From Pseudomonadota bacterium (GTDB lineage: Bacteria; Pseudomonadota; Gammaproteobacteria; Burkholderiales; Burkholderiaceae_C): a stretch of DNA of 64,000 nt. The position numbers and the translations under genes are program-made. The first letter of the stretch is position 1; each line of letters begins with the position of its first letter. Location: NCBI GenBank assembly GCA_021848345.1, contig JAJZUV010000004.1, forward strand, positions 1 through 64,000. The letters run 5' to 3'. The notes under the pieces are model-generated. The model was not told the DNA's origin. It was given only the letters and a program-made list of their open reading frames with translations, and did not search any database. This document shows, in pieces, positions 10,614-18,859 of this stretch.

Positions 10614-11248
10614 GATGCTGGCAACTCCTCGATGATGGACTGGATTTCGTCGGCCGCGGCCTGGCCCCGCGCGCCCATCTGATACACGGACACGCCGTCC
10701 AGCGCGGCAGCGCGGTACACCGCGCGTCGGCGCACCACGGCGCGCAGCAACGGAAGCCCGAACTCGGCCAGCGCATGCTGCATCGCCGCCGACAAGGCGC
10801 TGCGTTGCTCGATCTGGTTCAGCACCAGCCAGGCGCGCAGACCGGGGTTGTCCCGGCGGGCTGCGTCGACTTCCTGTACAAGCCGCAGGCTGGCCCACAG
10901 ATCCACCGGTGACGGCAGCACCGGCACCAGTGCCAGGTCGGCCGCGCGCAAGGCCTGGCTGGACGCGACGCTGTCGAGGGACGGCGGGCAGTCGAGCACG
11001 ACGTGCGCGTAGGCCTTGAAGCCGCGCCGCAGGCTCGCCGCGTCCCAGCGCCCCGCCAGTTGCTTGACCGGCGCCGCGAAGGCCTGCGTGCCCGCCCCGG
11101 CCCATTGCAGCGCCGAAGCCTGCGGGTCGAGGTCGACCAGCACCGTGGGGGCCTGGCGCGCCAGACCCGCGGCCAGGTTCATCGCCAGCGTGGTCTTGCC
11201 GGCGCCGCCCTTCTGGTTGATCACGGCGAGCACGCGCGGCGCGGCCAC
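10610..11248 (-). CDS. mcdA: ParA-type ATPase McdA, carboxysome positioning
   Basis: A 212-residue ParA/MinD-family ATPase with deviant Walker A QKGGAGKTT near residues 12-20, followed by LVDLDPQASALQW and VVLDCPPSLD. ParA-type McdA forms gradients on the nucleoid that move McdB-labelled carboxysomes. I place the start at GTG 11248, four bases after the acRAF stop, since the conserved fold begins with residues RVLAVINQKGG; an upstream ATG at 11332 would add 28 unrelated residues and overlap acRAF. mcdB follows with an ATGA overlap. Confidence 0.87.
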   Translation of the reverse strand: MAAPRVLAVINQKGGAGKTTLAMNLAAGLARQAPTVLVDLDPQASALQWAGAGTQAFAAPVKQLAGRWDAASLRRGFKAYAHVVLDCPPSLDSVASSQALRAADLALVPVLPSPVDLWASLRLVQEVDAARRDNPGLRAWLVLNQIEQRSALSAAMQHALAEFGLPLLRAVVRRRAVYRAAALDGVSVYQMGARGQAAADEIQSIIEELPAS

Positions 11249-11252
11249 GGCC

Positions 11253-11534
11253 TCAGTCCCCGCGTGCGGCCAGCGCGTCGAGCTGGCGCGTGAACTCGCG
11301 CTCACGCTCGCCCAGCGGCTCGCCCTCGGCATCCACCGTCACGTTGACATGCGTGGCGGCGAAGCTGAGGTTGCGCGGATACAGGCCGGTGCGCTCGGAC
11401 AGTTCGTTCAGCGCATCCAGGAAGGCCCGCGTACGCGCGTAGTCCTCGAACTCGAAGCGCCTGAACAGCAGTGGGGGCCGGGCCTGCTCCTGCCATCCCG
11501 GCGCCGTGGGGCTCGCGGTGCTTGCGTCCGGCAT
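11253..11534 (-). CDS. acRAF: Alpha-carboxysome RuBisCO assembly factor acRAF (PCD-like)
   Basis: A 93-residue protein of the pterin-4a-carbinolamine dehydratase-like fold found in alpha-carboxysome operons. Recognisable stretches are LLFRRFEFEDYARTRAFLDA, TGLYPRNLSF and THVNVTV. The family is a RuBisCO assembly chaperone that helps form the L8S8 enzyme and lacks true dehydratase activity. It lies between csoS1B and mcdA. In Halothiobacillus a bacterioferritin-like gene is found in this part of the operon; none is present here. ATG at 11534 gives the normal length. Confidence 0.87.
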   Translation of the reverse strand: MPDASTASPTAPGWQEQARPPLLFRRFEFEDYARTRAFLDALNELSERTGLYPRNLSFAATHVNVTVDAEGEPLGEREREFTRQLDALAARGD

Positions 11535-11560
11535 CGATGGCTCCTCGGGGCGTGGCGCGT

Positions 11561-11899
11561 TCAGCTGCGCGTGGAGGTGATCTCGGCGTCGCGTCCGCCA
11601 CCGTCGGCGTCCGGGCGCACGGGCAGCACGCCCTCGATCTCCTCGTGCACGCGGGCGATGATGTGCGCGGCCACCAGGCCGTCGCCCACGCGCTCGCAGG
11701 CGTCGGCGCCGGCGCGCACCGCCGCGTTCACCGCGCCGGTCTCGCCACGCACCAGGGTGGTCACGTAGCCGCCACCGACGAACTGCCGCCCCACCAGGCG
11801 CACCTCGGCGGCCTTGCACATCGCGTCGGCGGCCTCGATGGCCGGCACCAGTCCGCGCGTCTCGATCATTCCCAGGGCAATGCCCGTCACGTTTGCCAT
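11561..11899 (-). CDS. csoS1B: BMC-H shell protein CsoS1B
   Basis: A 112-residue BMC-H protein that forms hexagonal facet tiles of the carboxysome shell. The core TGIALGMIETRGLVPAIEAA through IIARVH is shared with the two paralogues upstream, while the C-terminus is extended by about 15 residues (PDADGGGRDAEITSTRS), as in CsoS1B. Two ATGs are possible. At 11908 the AGGGA motif abuts the start codon; at 11899 it sits about nine bases upstream, so 11899 is preferred. Nucleotide identity to the other two csoS1 genes is very high over the core. Confidence 0.9.
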   Translation of the reverse strand: MANVTGIALGMIETRGLVPAIEAADAMCKAAEVRLVGRQFVGGGYVTTLVRGETGAVNAAVRAGADACERVGDGLVAAHIIARVHEEIEGVLPVRPDADGGGRDAEITSTRS

Positions 11900-11975
11900 T
11901 GCTGTCATTCCCTACGTTGCCCCGGGACCTTCGGACACCCTCGCCGAAGGACACCGGGAATTGGAACCAGGCGCC

Positions 11976-12272
11976 TCAGGCCGCCGCCGCGGTCGGCAGG
12001 ATGCCCTCGACCTCGCCGTGCACGCGGGCGATGATGTGCGCGGCCACCAGGCCGTCGCCCACGCGCTCGCAGGCGTCGGCTCCGGCGCGCACCGCCGCGT
12101 TCACCGCGCCGGTCTCGCCACGCACCAGGGTGGTGACGTAGCCGCCGCCGACGAACTGGCGCCCGATCAGGCGCACTTCGGCCGCCTTGCACATCGCGTC
12201 GGCGGCCTCGATCGCCGGCACCAGGCCGCGCGTCTCGATCATTCCCAGGGCAATTCCGTTGCTCGTAGCCAT
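11976..12272 (-). CDS. csoS1A: BMC-H shell protein CsoS1 (second copy)
   Basis: A 98-residue major shell hexamer protein. It carries the BMC signature (ALGMIETRGLVPAIEAADAM) and pore-region sequence RQFVGGGYVTTLVRGETGAV. It differs from the first copy only at the extreme N-terminus (MATSNG) and C-terminus (ILPTAAAA). The A/C naming follows gene order in Halothiobacillus and is a convention, not a functional statement. It lies between the other two csoS1 genes with 60-80 base gaps. Confidence 0.92.
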   Translation of the reverse strand: MATSNGIALGMIETRGLVPAIEAADAMCKAAEVRLIGRQFVGGGYVTTLVRGETGAVNAAVRAGADACERVGDGLVAAHIIARVHGEVEGILPTAAAA

Positions 12273-12332
12273 GATGTTGTCCTCGATGGGTTGGATTCGT
12301 GGATGATTCGTCCGCTGCCGGATCGCCGCCGA

Positions 12333-12629
12333 TCAGGCGTTGGGCGACGAGGGCAGCACGCTTTCGACCTCGCCGTGCACGCGGGCGATGATGTGCGCGG
12401 CCACCAGGCCGTCGCCCACGCGCTCGCAGGCGTCGGCGCCGGCGCGCACCGCCGCGTTGACCGCGCCGGTCTCGCCGCGCACCAGCGTGGTGACGTAGCC
12501 GCCGCCGACGAACTGGCGCCCGATCAGGCGCACTTCGGCGGCCTTGCACATCGCGTCGGCGGCCTCGATGGCCGGCACCAGTCCGCGCGTCTCGATCATT
12601 CCCAGGGCAATGCCCATGCGTTCAGCCAT
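12333..12629 (-). CDS. csoS1C: BMC-H shell protein CsoS1 (first copy)
   Basis: A 98-residue BMC-H shell protein, nearly identical to the next gene through the whole BMC core. It starts MAERMGIALGMIETRG and ends VESVLPSSPNA. It forms hexamers that tile the shell facets and pass small charged metabolites through a central pore. It is preceded by the two pentamer genes csoS4A and csoS4B, the canonical order. A 79-base spacer separates it from csoS4B, longer than most gaps in this operon. Confidence 0.92.
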   Translation of the reverse strand: MAERMGIALGMIETRGLVPAIEAADAMCKAAEVRLIGRQFVGGGYVTTLVRGETGAVNAAVRAGADACERVGDGLVAAHIIARVHGEVESVLPSSPNA

Positions 12630-12708
12630 TTTTCACTCCTCGATGAATGGAAAGAATTCCCGTACCCCGGCGCCCGTTCGCGCCCCTCGCCCTTCGCCCA
12701 TGGTCACG

Positions 12709-12954
12709 CTACGGCTCCCATGCGTCGATGATTCCGCAGATGGTCAGGTCGGTGGTCACCGAGCGTTGCGGCATCGCCAGGCGCGCCGCGCTGCCCAGGG
12801 TGGTGAACACCCACTTGCCGATCGGCGCGCCGACCGGATCGGTCGCCACCTCGATGTTGCCGCGCTGACCTTGCAGCACGCGCAGCGATGCCGTCTGCAA
12901 CCCCGGCGCCCGGCGGGTGCAGACCAGTTCGTCCTTGACTTGCCAGATTTCCAT
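12709..12954 (-). CDS. csoS4B: BMC-P shell vertex protein CsoS4B
   Basis: An 81-residue EutN/CcmL-family pentamer protein that caps carboxysome vertices. Visible family sequence: MEIWQVKDELVCTRRAPGL, GAPIGKWVFTTLGSAARLAM and DLTICGIIDAW. The ATG at 12954 overlaps the last base of the csoS4A stop (TGATG), so translation is coupled. It is clearly paralogous to csoS4A but has diverged in the loop before the GKWV strand. Confidence 0.92.
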   Translation of the reverse strand: MEIWQVKDELVCTRRAPGLQTASLRVLQGQRGNIEVATDPVGAPIGKWVFTTLGSAARLAMPQRSVTTDLTICGIIDAWEP

Positions 12955-13208
12955 CACGCCTCCGGATTCCAGCGGTCGATGATCCCGACGATGGTCAGGT
13001 CGGACGGAAAATCCTTGCTTCCCGCGGCGTCGCGCGCGGCCGACGAGCCCACGCACAGCACCCAGTCCCCCGGCACGCAGCCGACGGCGTCCACCGCCAC
13101 CGAACGCGTGCCGCCAGGCTTGTCCTGCACCACCAGCAGCGGCCGATGGCCGAAGCTGTCGATGCGATTCGTCGACACCAGGGTTTTTTCCACTCGCATG
13201 ATGCGCAT
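12954..13208 (-). CDS. csoS4A: BMC-P shell vertex protein CsoS4A
   Basis: An 84-residue pentameric vertex protein. It begins MRIMRVEKTLVSTNRI and contains AVGCVPGDWVLCVGSSAAR and DLTIVGIIDRWN, very close to characterised CsoS4A. The ATG at 13208 is chosen over the internal ATG at 13199 because AGGAG lies eight bases upstream and the first four residues are conserved in the family. It begins 11 bases after csoSCA. Confidence 0.93.
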   Translation of the reverse strand: MRIMRVEKTLVSTNRIDSFGHRPLLVVQDKPGGTRSVAVDAVGCVPGDWVLCVGSSAARDAAGSKDFPSDLTIVGIIDRWNPEA

Positions 13209-13219
13209 ATGCGAGCTCC

Positions 13220-14746
13220 TCAGTGCGCCGACCCGGAGTCCGGGTCCTGGAGAAATTCGCAACATTCCTGGCCCTGGCGATCGCTCAGCGCCATGCGGCA
13301 ATGCAGCAGCCCCTGCTCGGCCAGCGCCTGGTAGCGCGCGACGATGGCGTCGCGAACCCGCCGCGCGCGCAGCGCCGCGCGTTCGCGCGAGCCGGGCACG
13401 CGCGAGCTGTAGGTGAAGTGCACCAGGATGGGAACCGACAAGCCCTGGCGCAGGTTCAGGGCGCGGAAAATGCGCATGCCCACGTCCAGGTCCGCGGCGC
13501 CCTCCTCGACGGTGTCGAGATGGGCGAAATAGAACAGGTTGCGCAGCTGCAGCTCCGGCAGGGTCTCGCCGGCGCACACGAACTCCTCGTCATGTCCGAT
13601 GACCGCGTAGCGCCCGGCGTGGTGCCGGATCACGTACTCGATCTGCGACAGGTTGGCCTCGGCCAGCGCCAGCACCAGCCGGCGCATGCCGTCGCGCATG
13701 GTGCCGTAGCCCTGGCCCCAGCCGTCCATGTGCTGCAGCTCGTCGATGCGCGCCGCGATGCGTTCGCGCGCGTCCTGCGCATCCAGGCCCAGGCTGTCGC
13801 GGTACAGCTCCGCGGTGTCGACGTAGCGGTAGGCGTTGACGTCGCCGTCGCCGTCGGGCAGGTGGATGCGCAACGCGTCCAGGTCGGTATCCAGCCCGAT
13901 GAGCAGCACGTCCGGGGCGGCGCCCACGCCGTGGCTGCGCTCGATGGCCACGCGCAGTTCGTCCAGGCGCGCCGCCGCCGACTCCACGGCCTGGCGGTCG
14001 TTGCTGGCGTGGAAGGCACAGCCCTGTTGGGTCGAGTGCGCGCTGCTGAAGTGATAGATGGCGATCTTCAGGTAGCGCAGGCCCTGGCGCGCGCCCGGCA
14101 GATGGTCGAAGGCGCCGTTGAGCCGCTCGAGCTCGCGCTGCGCCCAATCGGCCATGTCGGCCTCGACGTCGAACATGGCGCCGGCATAGGCCTTGACCAG
14201 CACATGCTCGTCCTGCGCCATGCGCAGCACGTAGGGCACCACGCCCTGCAGCCTGCCGTCGGCGCAGGGCGAGATGTCCACCGTGTGGAACCCGCACTCC
14301 GCGAGCAGCGCGGCCTGCAGCGGCAACGCGTCGCGCCAAGGCGCCTGTTCCTGCGCGGCCAGGCGCACGCATTGGCGCGCCGCGTGGAACTGGCAATGGG
14401 CGTGCAGCGCGCGCATGTCCAGCCCGCGCACCCAGGCATTGCGCAGCAGCTCGCCGGGCAGCTCCCATTGAAGGCGCTGCAAGGCGATGCGCTGGGCCTG
14501 GTGCTCGAAATCGGGTTCATGCTGCAACGCAGAGATGCCGCGCAGCATGTCGACAATGCCGGCAAAGCGTGCGCGCACGCCCTGCTCGTAGGCGAACAGC
14601 CGCTGGTTGGCCTGGTCGTCGACCAGCGCATGGCGACAGTCCTGGCCCGGGCCGAGCACGCAGGCCGGATTGCCGGGCGCAACGTCGCGCGGCGCGCTCG
14701 GTGCACCGCGTGTCTGCATGGCGACGCGTCGCTTGAGGGTGTTCAT
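13220..14746 (-). CDS. csoSCA: Carboxysomal beta-class carbonic anhydrase CsoSCA
   Basis: A 508-residue carbonic anhydrase (also called CsoS3) that converts bicarbonate to CO2 for RuBisCO inside the shell. The expected zinc ligands fit Cys161, His232 and Cys243 (SPCADGR, AIYHFSS, QGCAFH), with the Asp-Arg dyad Asp163/Arg165. Cysteine-to-cysteine and His-to-Cys spacing match the subclass. The N-terminal 50 residues are disordered and basic, the region known to dock on RuBisCO in Halothiobacillus. It starts 17 bases after csoS2. Confidence 0.93.
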   Translation of the reverse strand: MNTLKRRVAMQTRGAPSAPRDVAPGNPACVLGPGQDCRHALVDDQANQRLFAYEQGVRARFAGIVDMLRGISALQHEPDFEHQAQRIALQRLQWELPGELLRNAWVRGLDMRALHAHCQFHAARQCVRLAAQEQAPWRDALPLQAALLAECGFHTVDISPCADGRLQGVVPYVLRMAQDEHVLVKAYAGAMFDVEADMADWAQRELERLNGAFDHLPGARQGLRYLKIAIYHFSSAHSTQQGCAFHASNDRQAVESAAARLDELRVAIERSHGVGAAPDVLLIGLDTDLDALRIHLPDGDGDVNAYRYVDTAELYRDSLGLDAQDARERIAARIDELQHMDGWGQGYGTMRDGMRRLVLALAEANLSQIEYVIRHHAGRYAVIGHDEEFVCAGETLPELQLRNLFYFAHLDTVEEGAADLDVGMRIFRALNLRQGLSVPILVHFTYSSRVPGSRERAALRARRVRDAIVARYQALAEQGLLHCRMALSDRQGQECCEFLQDPDSGSAH

Positions 14747-14762
14747 GGCATGGCGTCCCGTC

Positions 14763-16820
14763 TCAGCCCCGCGCGCCGCCGGAGACCGTCACCACGGCTC
14801 CACGCTCGGTGCTGCCGGAGGAACCGGTGACGCGCGAGGCCGGCACCTGGGGACGCTCGGTCTCCCGTTGCGCCGCGGCGCTGGCGCCGGCGCCGCGCGG
14901 CTGTCCGCGCAGCGAGGGATTGCGGCTCAGCGCCGACGGGCCCTCGGTGCCGGTGACCCGCGAGCGCTCCATCCACACGTCACCGGAGATGCGCGGCCCC
15001 TGCTGGCTGCCCTCGCCGCTCAGGCGCTGCGCCGCGCGCTGCGGCGCCTCGGCGTTCGCCCGCGGCGCGGACGCGGCCTCGGGACGGCGGAATTCCGGCG
15101 TGCCCGTGATCAGACCCTGCGCCTTGTTCACCGGGCCCGTGATGCGCTCGGTACCCATCGCGCTGCCGGTGATGGCCTTGCCCCGCTCGCGCCCCAGCGC
15201 GGCATGCCCGGGAGTGAGGATGCTGAAGCCCTCCGGGGGCTCGGCCAGGGCCTCGGCGAACGGCGCCACGCGCACCCTCGGTGCCGGCGCGGGACAGGAG
15301 GCGGGGCGATTGTCCTCGCCCACGTACGGCGTGCCGGTGACGCCCCCGCAGGCGCCTCGCTCGTCGCCGGTGGTCGCCGCGCCGCCGCCACCCGGGCGAT
15401 CCCCGGTGACCGCCCGCGCGGGAAGGACCATGCCGTGGCTGCCGGCGACGGCCGGCGCACGCGACGACGCGGCCGGGCGCGGCTGGATGCTGGTGGAACC
15501 TGAAGCGGTGACGCGCGTGCACCCCTGGCGCTCGTCACCGACCGATTTTGGGCGCGCGCTCGCCTCCCGTGCTTCGTCCACGGCCGCGTTGGCGGCACCG
15601 AAGTCGCGCATGTTGAAGTACTGGTTGCCGGTCACGGCGCGGGTCGAGCCCGCCTCGTTGCCGGTGACCTGCACGTCGCGCCCCAGGTTGCTGCCGGTCA
15701 CGCGCTGGCCGTCGCGGCTGGACATCACGCTGACCTTGCGCGGCTGCTCGGGCGCCGGCGTGCCGCACGCGCCCTGAAAATGTTCCGACGACAGGTACTG
15801 GATGCCGGTGACGGGGCGGCAGTTGCCGGGCTCGTCGCCGGTCATGCGCCGTCCCGCATCGACGTTGGTGCCGGTGACCGCGCGGCCGGCGGCGGTGTGG
15901 GTCACGATCACCTTCTCGGGCGCGTCGTCCGTGCCCGCGGCCAGGTAGCGCGTACCGGTGATCGACCGGTCTGCCCCCTGTTCGCCACCGGTGACCCGCG
16001 CAGGACGGTCGAGCAGCGTGCCGGTGAAGGACTGCCCGCGCTCGGTGCGCCCCGCCAGCACCTTGCGCGCGCCGGGAGCCGGCCGCGTGGTGCACAACTG
16101 TTCGAACTGCTCGGTGCCGATGTACTCGGTCCCGGTGACCGCGCGGCAGGCTCCGGGCTCGTTGCCGGTGACGCGCTTCGAACGCTCGACCTGGGTGCCG
16201 GTGACGCGCTGGCCGGACAGGGTGTGGCCTTCCTCGACCTTGGGCACGACACCGCCGGACTCGCGCTGACGCACGCGCCCGCTGGGCTTGCCGCCCGAGG
16301 CCTGGCCGCGGCCCTCCCGCGACAGGGTCTGGCGCCGCTGCATGGCGGCGCGCCGCCCCTGCGCGAACTGGACCGGCACCAGCGCGTGGGCCGGCACCGA
16401 GGCCGGTGCCGACGCGGCACCCGCCGCGCAGCCGCAGCCGGGGCCGCCCTGGCAATCCGCGGCCGCAGCGACGGAGGGCCCGACGGCGGCGCGGCTCGGG
16501 GCCTGAGGCGTCGTCGCGGCGGCCGCGGGCGATCCGGATGGGCCCGCCGCCTTGCCTTGCAGCGACAGCGCCAGGCGCCGGGCGCGTGCCGGGTTCAGCG
16601 TCGCCGTCGGCTGCACCGAAACGGCACTCGCGCCGGCATGGGAGACCACCTGGGCGGCGGTCTGGACACCTGCGCCGTCGTCGGCGCGTCGCGCGCGATG
16701 GGCGGCGGGCGCCGTGGCGGCGCCGCCCTTGCCGCGCAGTGCCATGGCCTGGCGGCGCTGAAGGGCCAGCTCACGACCCGAGAGGGTCGCTTGCGCGTGG
16801 CCGGCAGCGGGATTCGTCAT
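14763..16820 (-). CDS. csoS2: Carboxysome assembly scaffold CsoS2
   Basis: A 685-residue disordered repeat protein, shorter than the roughly 870-residue Halothiobacillus protein. The N-terminal region holds about three basic helical repeats (GRELALQRRQAMALRGK, NPARARRLALSLQGKA, GRRAAMQRRQTLSREGR), the RuBisCO-binding elements. The middle region has about four M-repeats built on VTGTxVx...VTGxEPGxCRxVTGTxY. The C-terminal region, after about residue 430, repeats VTG and ITG units and ends in TVSGGARG, the shell-anchoring part. A -1 frameshift site at codons 423-425 should give a short isoform, CsoS2A, ending after about 428 residues. ATG 16820 fits the conserved start of the first repeat. Confidence 0.92.
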   Translation of the reverse strand: MTNPAAGHAQATLSGRELALQRRQAMALRGKGGAATAPAAHRARRADDGAGVQTAAQVVSHAGASAVSVQPTATLNPARARRLALSLQGKAAGPSGSPAAAATTPQAPSRAAVGPSVAAAADCQGGPGCGCAAGAASAPASVPAHALVPVQFAQGRRAAMQRRQTLSREGRGQASGGKPSGRVRQRESGGVVPKVEEGHTLSGQRVTGTQVERSKRVTGNEPGACRAVTGTEYIGTEQFEQLCTTRPAPGARKVLAGRTERGQSFTGTLLDRPARVTGGEQGADRSITGTRYLAAGTDDAPEKVIVTHTAAGRAVTGTNVDAGRRMTGDEPGNCRPVTGIQYLSSEHFQGACGTPAPEQPRKVSVMSSRDGQRVTGSNLGRDVQVTGNEAGSTRAVTGNQYFNMRDFGAANAAVDEAREASARPKSVGDERQGCTRVTASGSTSIQPRPAASSRAPAVAGSHGMVLPARAVTGDRPGGGGAATTGDERGACGGVTGTPYVGEDNRPASCPAPAPRVRVAPFAEALAEPPEGFSILTPGHAALGRERGKAITGSAMGTERITGPVNKAQGLITGTPEFRRPEAASAPRANAEAPQRAAQRLSGEGSQQGPRISGDVWMERSRVTGTEGPSALSRNPSLRGQPRGAGASAAAQRETERPQVPASRVTGSSGSTERGAVVTVSGGARG
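15507..15552 (-). other. Programmed -1 ribosomal frameshift element in csoS2
   Basis: The coding strand reads CG-C-CCA-AAA at 15554-15546, a perfect X-XXY-YYZ slippery heptamer (C CCA AAA, 15552-15546) in the csoS2 frame. Six bases later (TCGGTC) a hairpin begins: GGTGAC (15539-15534), bulge GA, GCGC, 11-base loop, GCGC, GTCACC (15512-15507). After a -1 slip the ribosome reads Ile-Gly-Arg and stops at TGA (15537-15535). Frameshifting that makes CsoS2A and CsoS2B from one gene is established in Halothiobacillus; here the parts are seen directly in the sequence. Confidence 0.85.
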
Positions 16821-16885
16821 GGAAGACCTCGGTTCGTTGGATTCTCGACACGGCGCGGCGCGCACGGTGGCGCGCCGCGCACGCA

Positions 16886-17215
16886 TCAGCGATAGACCAC
16901 GAAGGCCGCGCCCTGGCTCTGGGAGTAGTTGTCGTAGGCCACGAAACGCACCATGTGATCGGGGAACTCGCGGTGGCAGGACTCGATCTCCGCCAGCACG
17001 GCATCCACCGACTGCTCGCCGAACATCGGCAGTTTCCACATGTACCAGAAGCTCACTTTCGCGAGGGTGCCCTTCTCGGTGTGCTCGATCGCCGGGTTCC
17101 ATCCCTGCGCGATGGCGTAGGCGATCTGCCGACGCACCTGGTCGGGGGTCATCTGGGGCAGGTAGGAGAAGGTCTCGTACTTGTTGGTTGCTTTGTAGGC
17201 TTGCACGTTAGCCAT
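16886..17215 (-). CDS. cbbS: RuBisCO small subunit, form IA
   Basis: A 109-residue small subunit ([54 protein letters not shown]). It caps the L8 core to form L8S8 RuBisCO and takes part in docking to CsoS2 repeats. It lies 48 bases after cbbL and 65 bases before csoS2. Length and lack of insertions match carboxysomal form IA small subunits. Confidence 0.95.
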   Translation of the reverse strand: MANVQAYKATNKYETFSYLPQMTPDQVRRQIAYAIAQGWNPAIEHTEKGTLAKVSFWYMWKLPMFGEQSVDAVLAEIESCHREFPDHMVRFVAYDNYSQSQGAAFVVYR

Positions 17216-17263
17216 GATGGATTCCTTGTCAGAAAGAAGGATGCGGGAGCCGGACGGCCTCGA

Positions 17264-18685
17264 TCAACGGTGGGCCACGTCGAGCTTGTCGACGGTGTCG
17301 AACTCGAACTTGATTTCCTTCCAGGTCTCCATGGCGATCTTCAGCTCGGGCGAATGCTGGGCCGCGGCGGTGAGGATCTCCTTGCCTTCCTTTTCCAGCT
17401 GACGGCCTTCGTTGCGCGCCTGCACGCAGGCTTCCAGCGCCACGCGGTTGGCCGCAGCCCCGGCCGCGTTGCCCCAGGGGTGCCCCAGGGTGCCGCCGCC
17501 GAACTGCAGCACCGAGTCGTCGCCGAAGATGCTGACCAGCGCCGGCATGTGCCAGACGTGGATGCCGCCCGAGGCGACCGCGAAGGACCCGGGCATCGAA
17601 CCCCAGTCCTGGTCGAAGAAGATGCCGCGCGAGCGATCTTCCGCCACGAAGGATTCGCGCAGCAGGTCGATCCAGCCCAGGGTCGACGCACGGTCGCCTT
17701 CGAGCTTGCCGACCACGGTGCCGGTGTGCAGGTGATCGCCGCCCGACAGGCGCAGGATCTTGGTCAGCACGCGGAAGTGGATGCCGTGGTGCGGGTTGCG
17801 GTCGAGCACCGCGTGCATCGCGCGGTGGATGTGCAGCAGCATGCCGTTGTCACGGCACCATTGCGCCAGGCCGGTGTTGGCGCAGAAGCCGCCGGTGATG
17901 TAGTCGTGCATGATGATCGGCGCGCCGATCGACTTGGCGTACTCCGCGCGCTTGAACATCTCGTCGGGCGTGGGCGCCGTCACGTTCAGGTAGTGGCCCT
18001 TGCGCTCGCCGGTCTCGGCCTCGGCCTTCAGCGTGGCCTCCTGCACGAAGTCGAAGCGCTGCTTCCAGCGCATGAAGGGCTGCGAGTTGACGTTCTCGTC
18101 GTCCTTGGTGAAGTCCAGGCCGCCGCGCAGGCATTCGTACACCGCGCGCCCGTAGTTCTTCGCCGACAGACCCAGCTTGGGCTTGATGGTGCAGCCCAGC
18201 AGCGGACGCCCGTACTTGTTCATCACGTCGCGCTCGACCTGGATGCCGTGGGGCGGGCCGTTGCAGGTCTTCACGTAGGCGATCGGAAAACGCACGTCCT
18301 CCAGGCGCAGCGCGCGAATGGCCTTGAAGCCGAACACGTTGCCCACCAGCGAGGTGAACACGTTGACCACGGAGCCTTCCTCGAACAGGTCGATCGGGTA
18401 GGCGATGAAGGCATAGAAACAGGTGTCGTCGCCGGGAACGTCCTCGATGCGATAGGCGCGGCCCTTGTAGTAGTCCAGGTCGGTCAGCAGGTCGGTCCAC
18501 ACCGTGGTCCAGGTACCGGTGGAGGACTCGGCGGCCACCGCGGCCGCCGCCTCCTCACGGTCCACGCCTGCCTGCGGCGTGATCTTGAAACAGGCCAGGA
18601 GGTCGGTGTCGAGAGGGGTGTACTCGGGCATCCAGTAGGTCTGCCGATACTCCTTGACGCCAGCCTGATAGGTCTTCACTGCCAT
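17264..18685 (-). CDS. cbbL: RuBisCO large subunit, form IA
   Basis: A 473-residue catalytic subunit that fixes CO2 on ribulose-1,5-bisphosphate. The carbamylated lysine is Lys194 in [10 protein letters not shown] with the Mg ligands Asp196 and Glu197 alongside; loop 6 is GTVVGKLEG. The N-terminus ([18 protein letters not shown]) and the cso genes that follow mark the carboxysomal form IA (IAc). AAAGGAG lies eight bases before the ATG. The 174-base gap upstream carries AT-rich sequence and two CbbR-type motifs, so a promoter for the cbbL-cso operon is placed there. Confidence 0.97.
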   Translation of the reverse strand: MAVKTYQAGVKEYRQTYWMPEYTPLDTDLLACFKITPQAGVDREEAAAAVAAESSTGTWTTVWTDLLTDLDYYKGRAYRIEDVPGDDTCFYAFIAYPIDLFEEGSVVNVFTSLVGNVFGFKAIRALRLEDVRFPIAYVKTCNGPPHGIQVERDVMNKYGRPLLGCTIKPKLGLSAKNYGRAVYECLRGGLDFTKDDENVNSQPFMRWKQRFDFVQEATLKAEAETGERKGHYLNVTAPTPDEMFKRAEYAKSIGAPIIMHDYITGGFCANTGLAQWCRDNGMLLHIHRAMHAVLDRNPHHGIHFRVLTKILRLSGGDHLHTGTVVGKLEGDRASTLGWIDLLRESFVAEDRSRGIFFDQDWGSMPGSFAVASGGIHVWHMPALVSIFGDDSVLQFGGGTLGHPWGNAAGAAANRVALEACVQARNEGRQLEKEGKEILTAAAQHSPELKIAMETWKEIKFEFDTVDKLDVAHR

Positions 18686-18859
18686 GTCGATGACTCCTTT
18701 GCGATGAGGGGGCGGAAGCGGTCCTTCGAGGGACGGCCGGCCCTTCGGAGCATTCCGGCCCTGCTGAAGATGGCGTAACCATAATCGCCCACTTAAATAA
18801 GGGCAATTTACATCTGCAACAGGTCTCTTAAATTTTTCTAACTCATACGCAGTTCCAGC
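18686..18859 (-). promoter_or_regulatory. Probable CbbR-controlled promoter region of cbbL
   Basis: The gap between the PII-like gene and cbbL contains an AT-rich tract (about 18779-18845) inside otherwise very GC-rich DNA. On the coding strand it has two TNA-N7-TNA motifs of the CbbR type: TTA-GAAAAAT-TTA at 18841-18829 and TAA-ATTGCCC-TTA at 18810-18798. They are 31 bases apart, suited to a LysR-type tetramer. No convincing -35/-10 pair could be fixed by eye. The motif is short and degenerate, so its presence in AT-rich DNA is suggestive only. Confidence 0.5.

Noticed and set aside
11561..12629. Three near-identical segments considered as a recent tandem duplication artefact or assembly error
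   Set aside because: Three csoS1 copies are normal for alpha-carboxysome operons and each copy has different ends and its own ribosome-binding region.
14763..16820. Many short repeated VTG/ITG-encoding units considered as DNA repeats or a CRISPR-like array
   Set aside because: They are coding repeats of CsoS2 with variable spacing and synonymous differences; there are no unique spacers of constant length.
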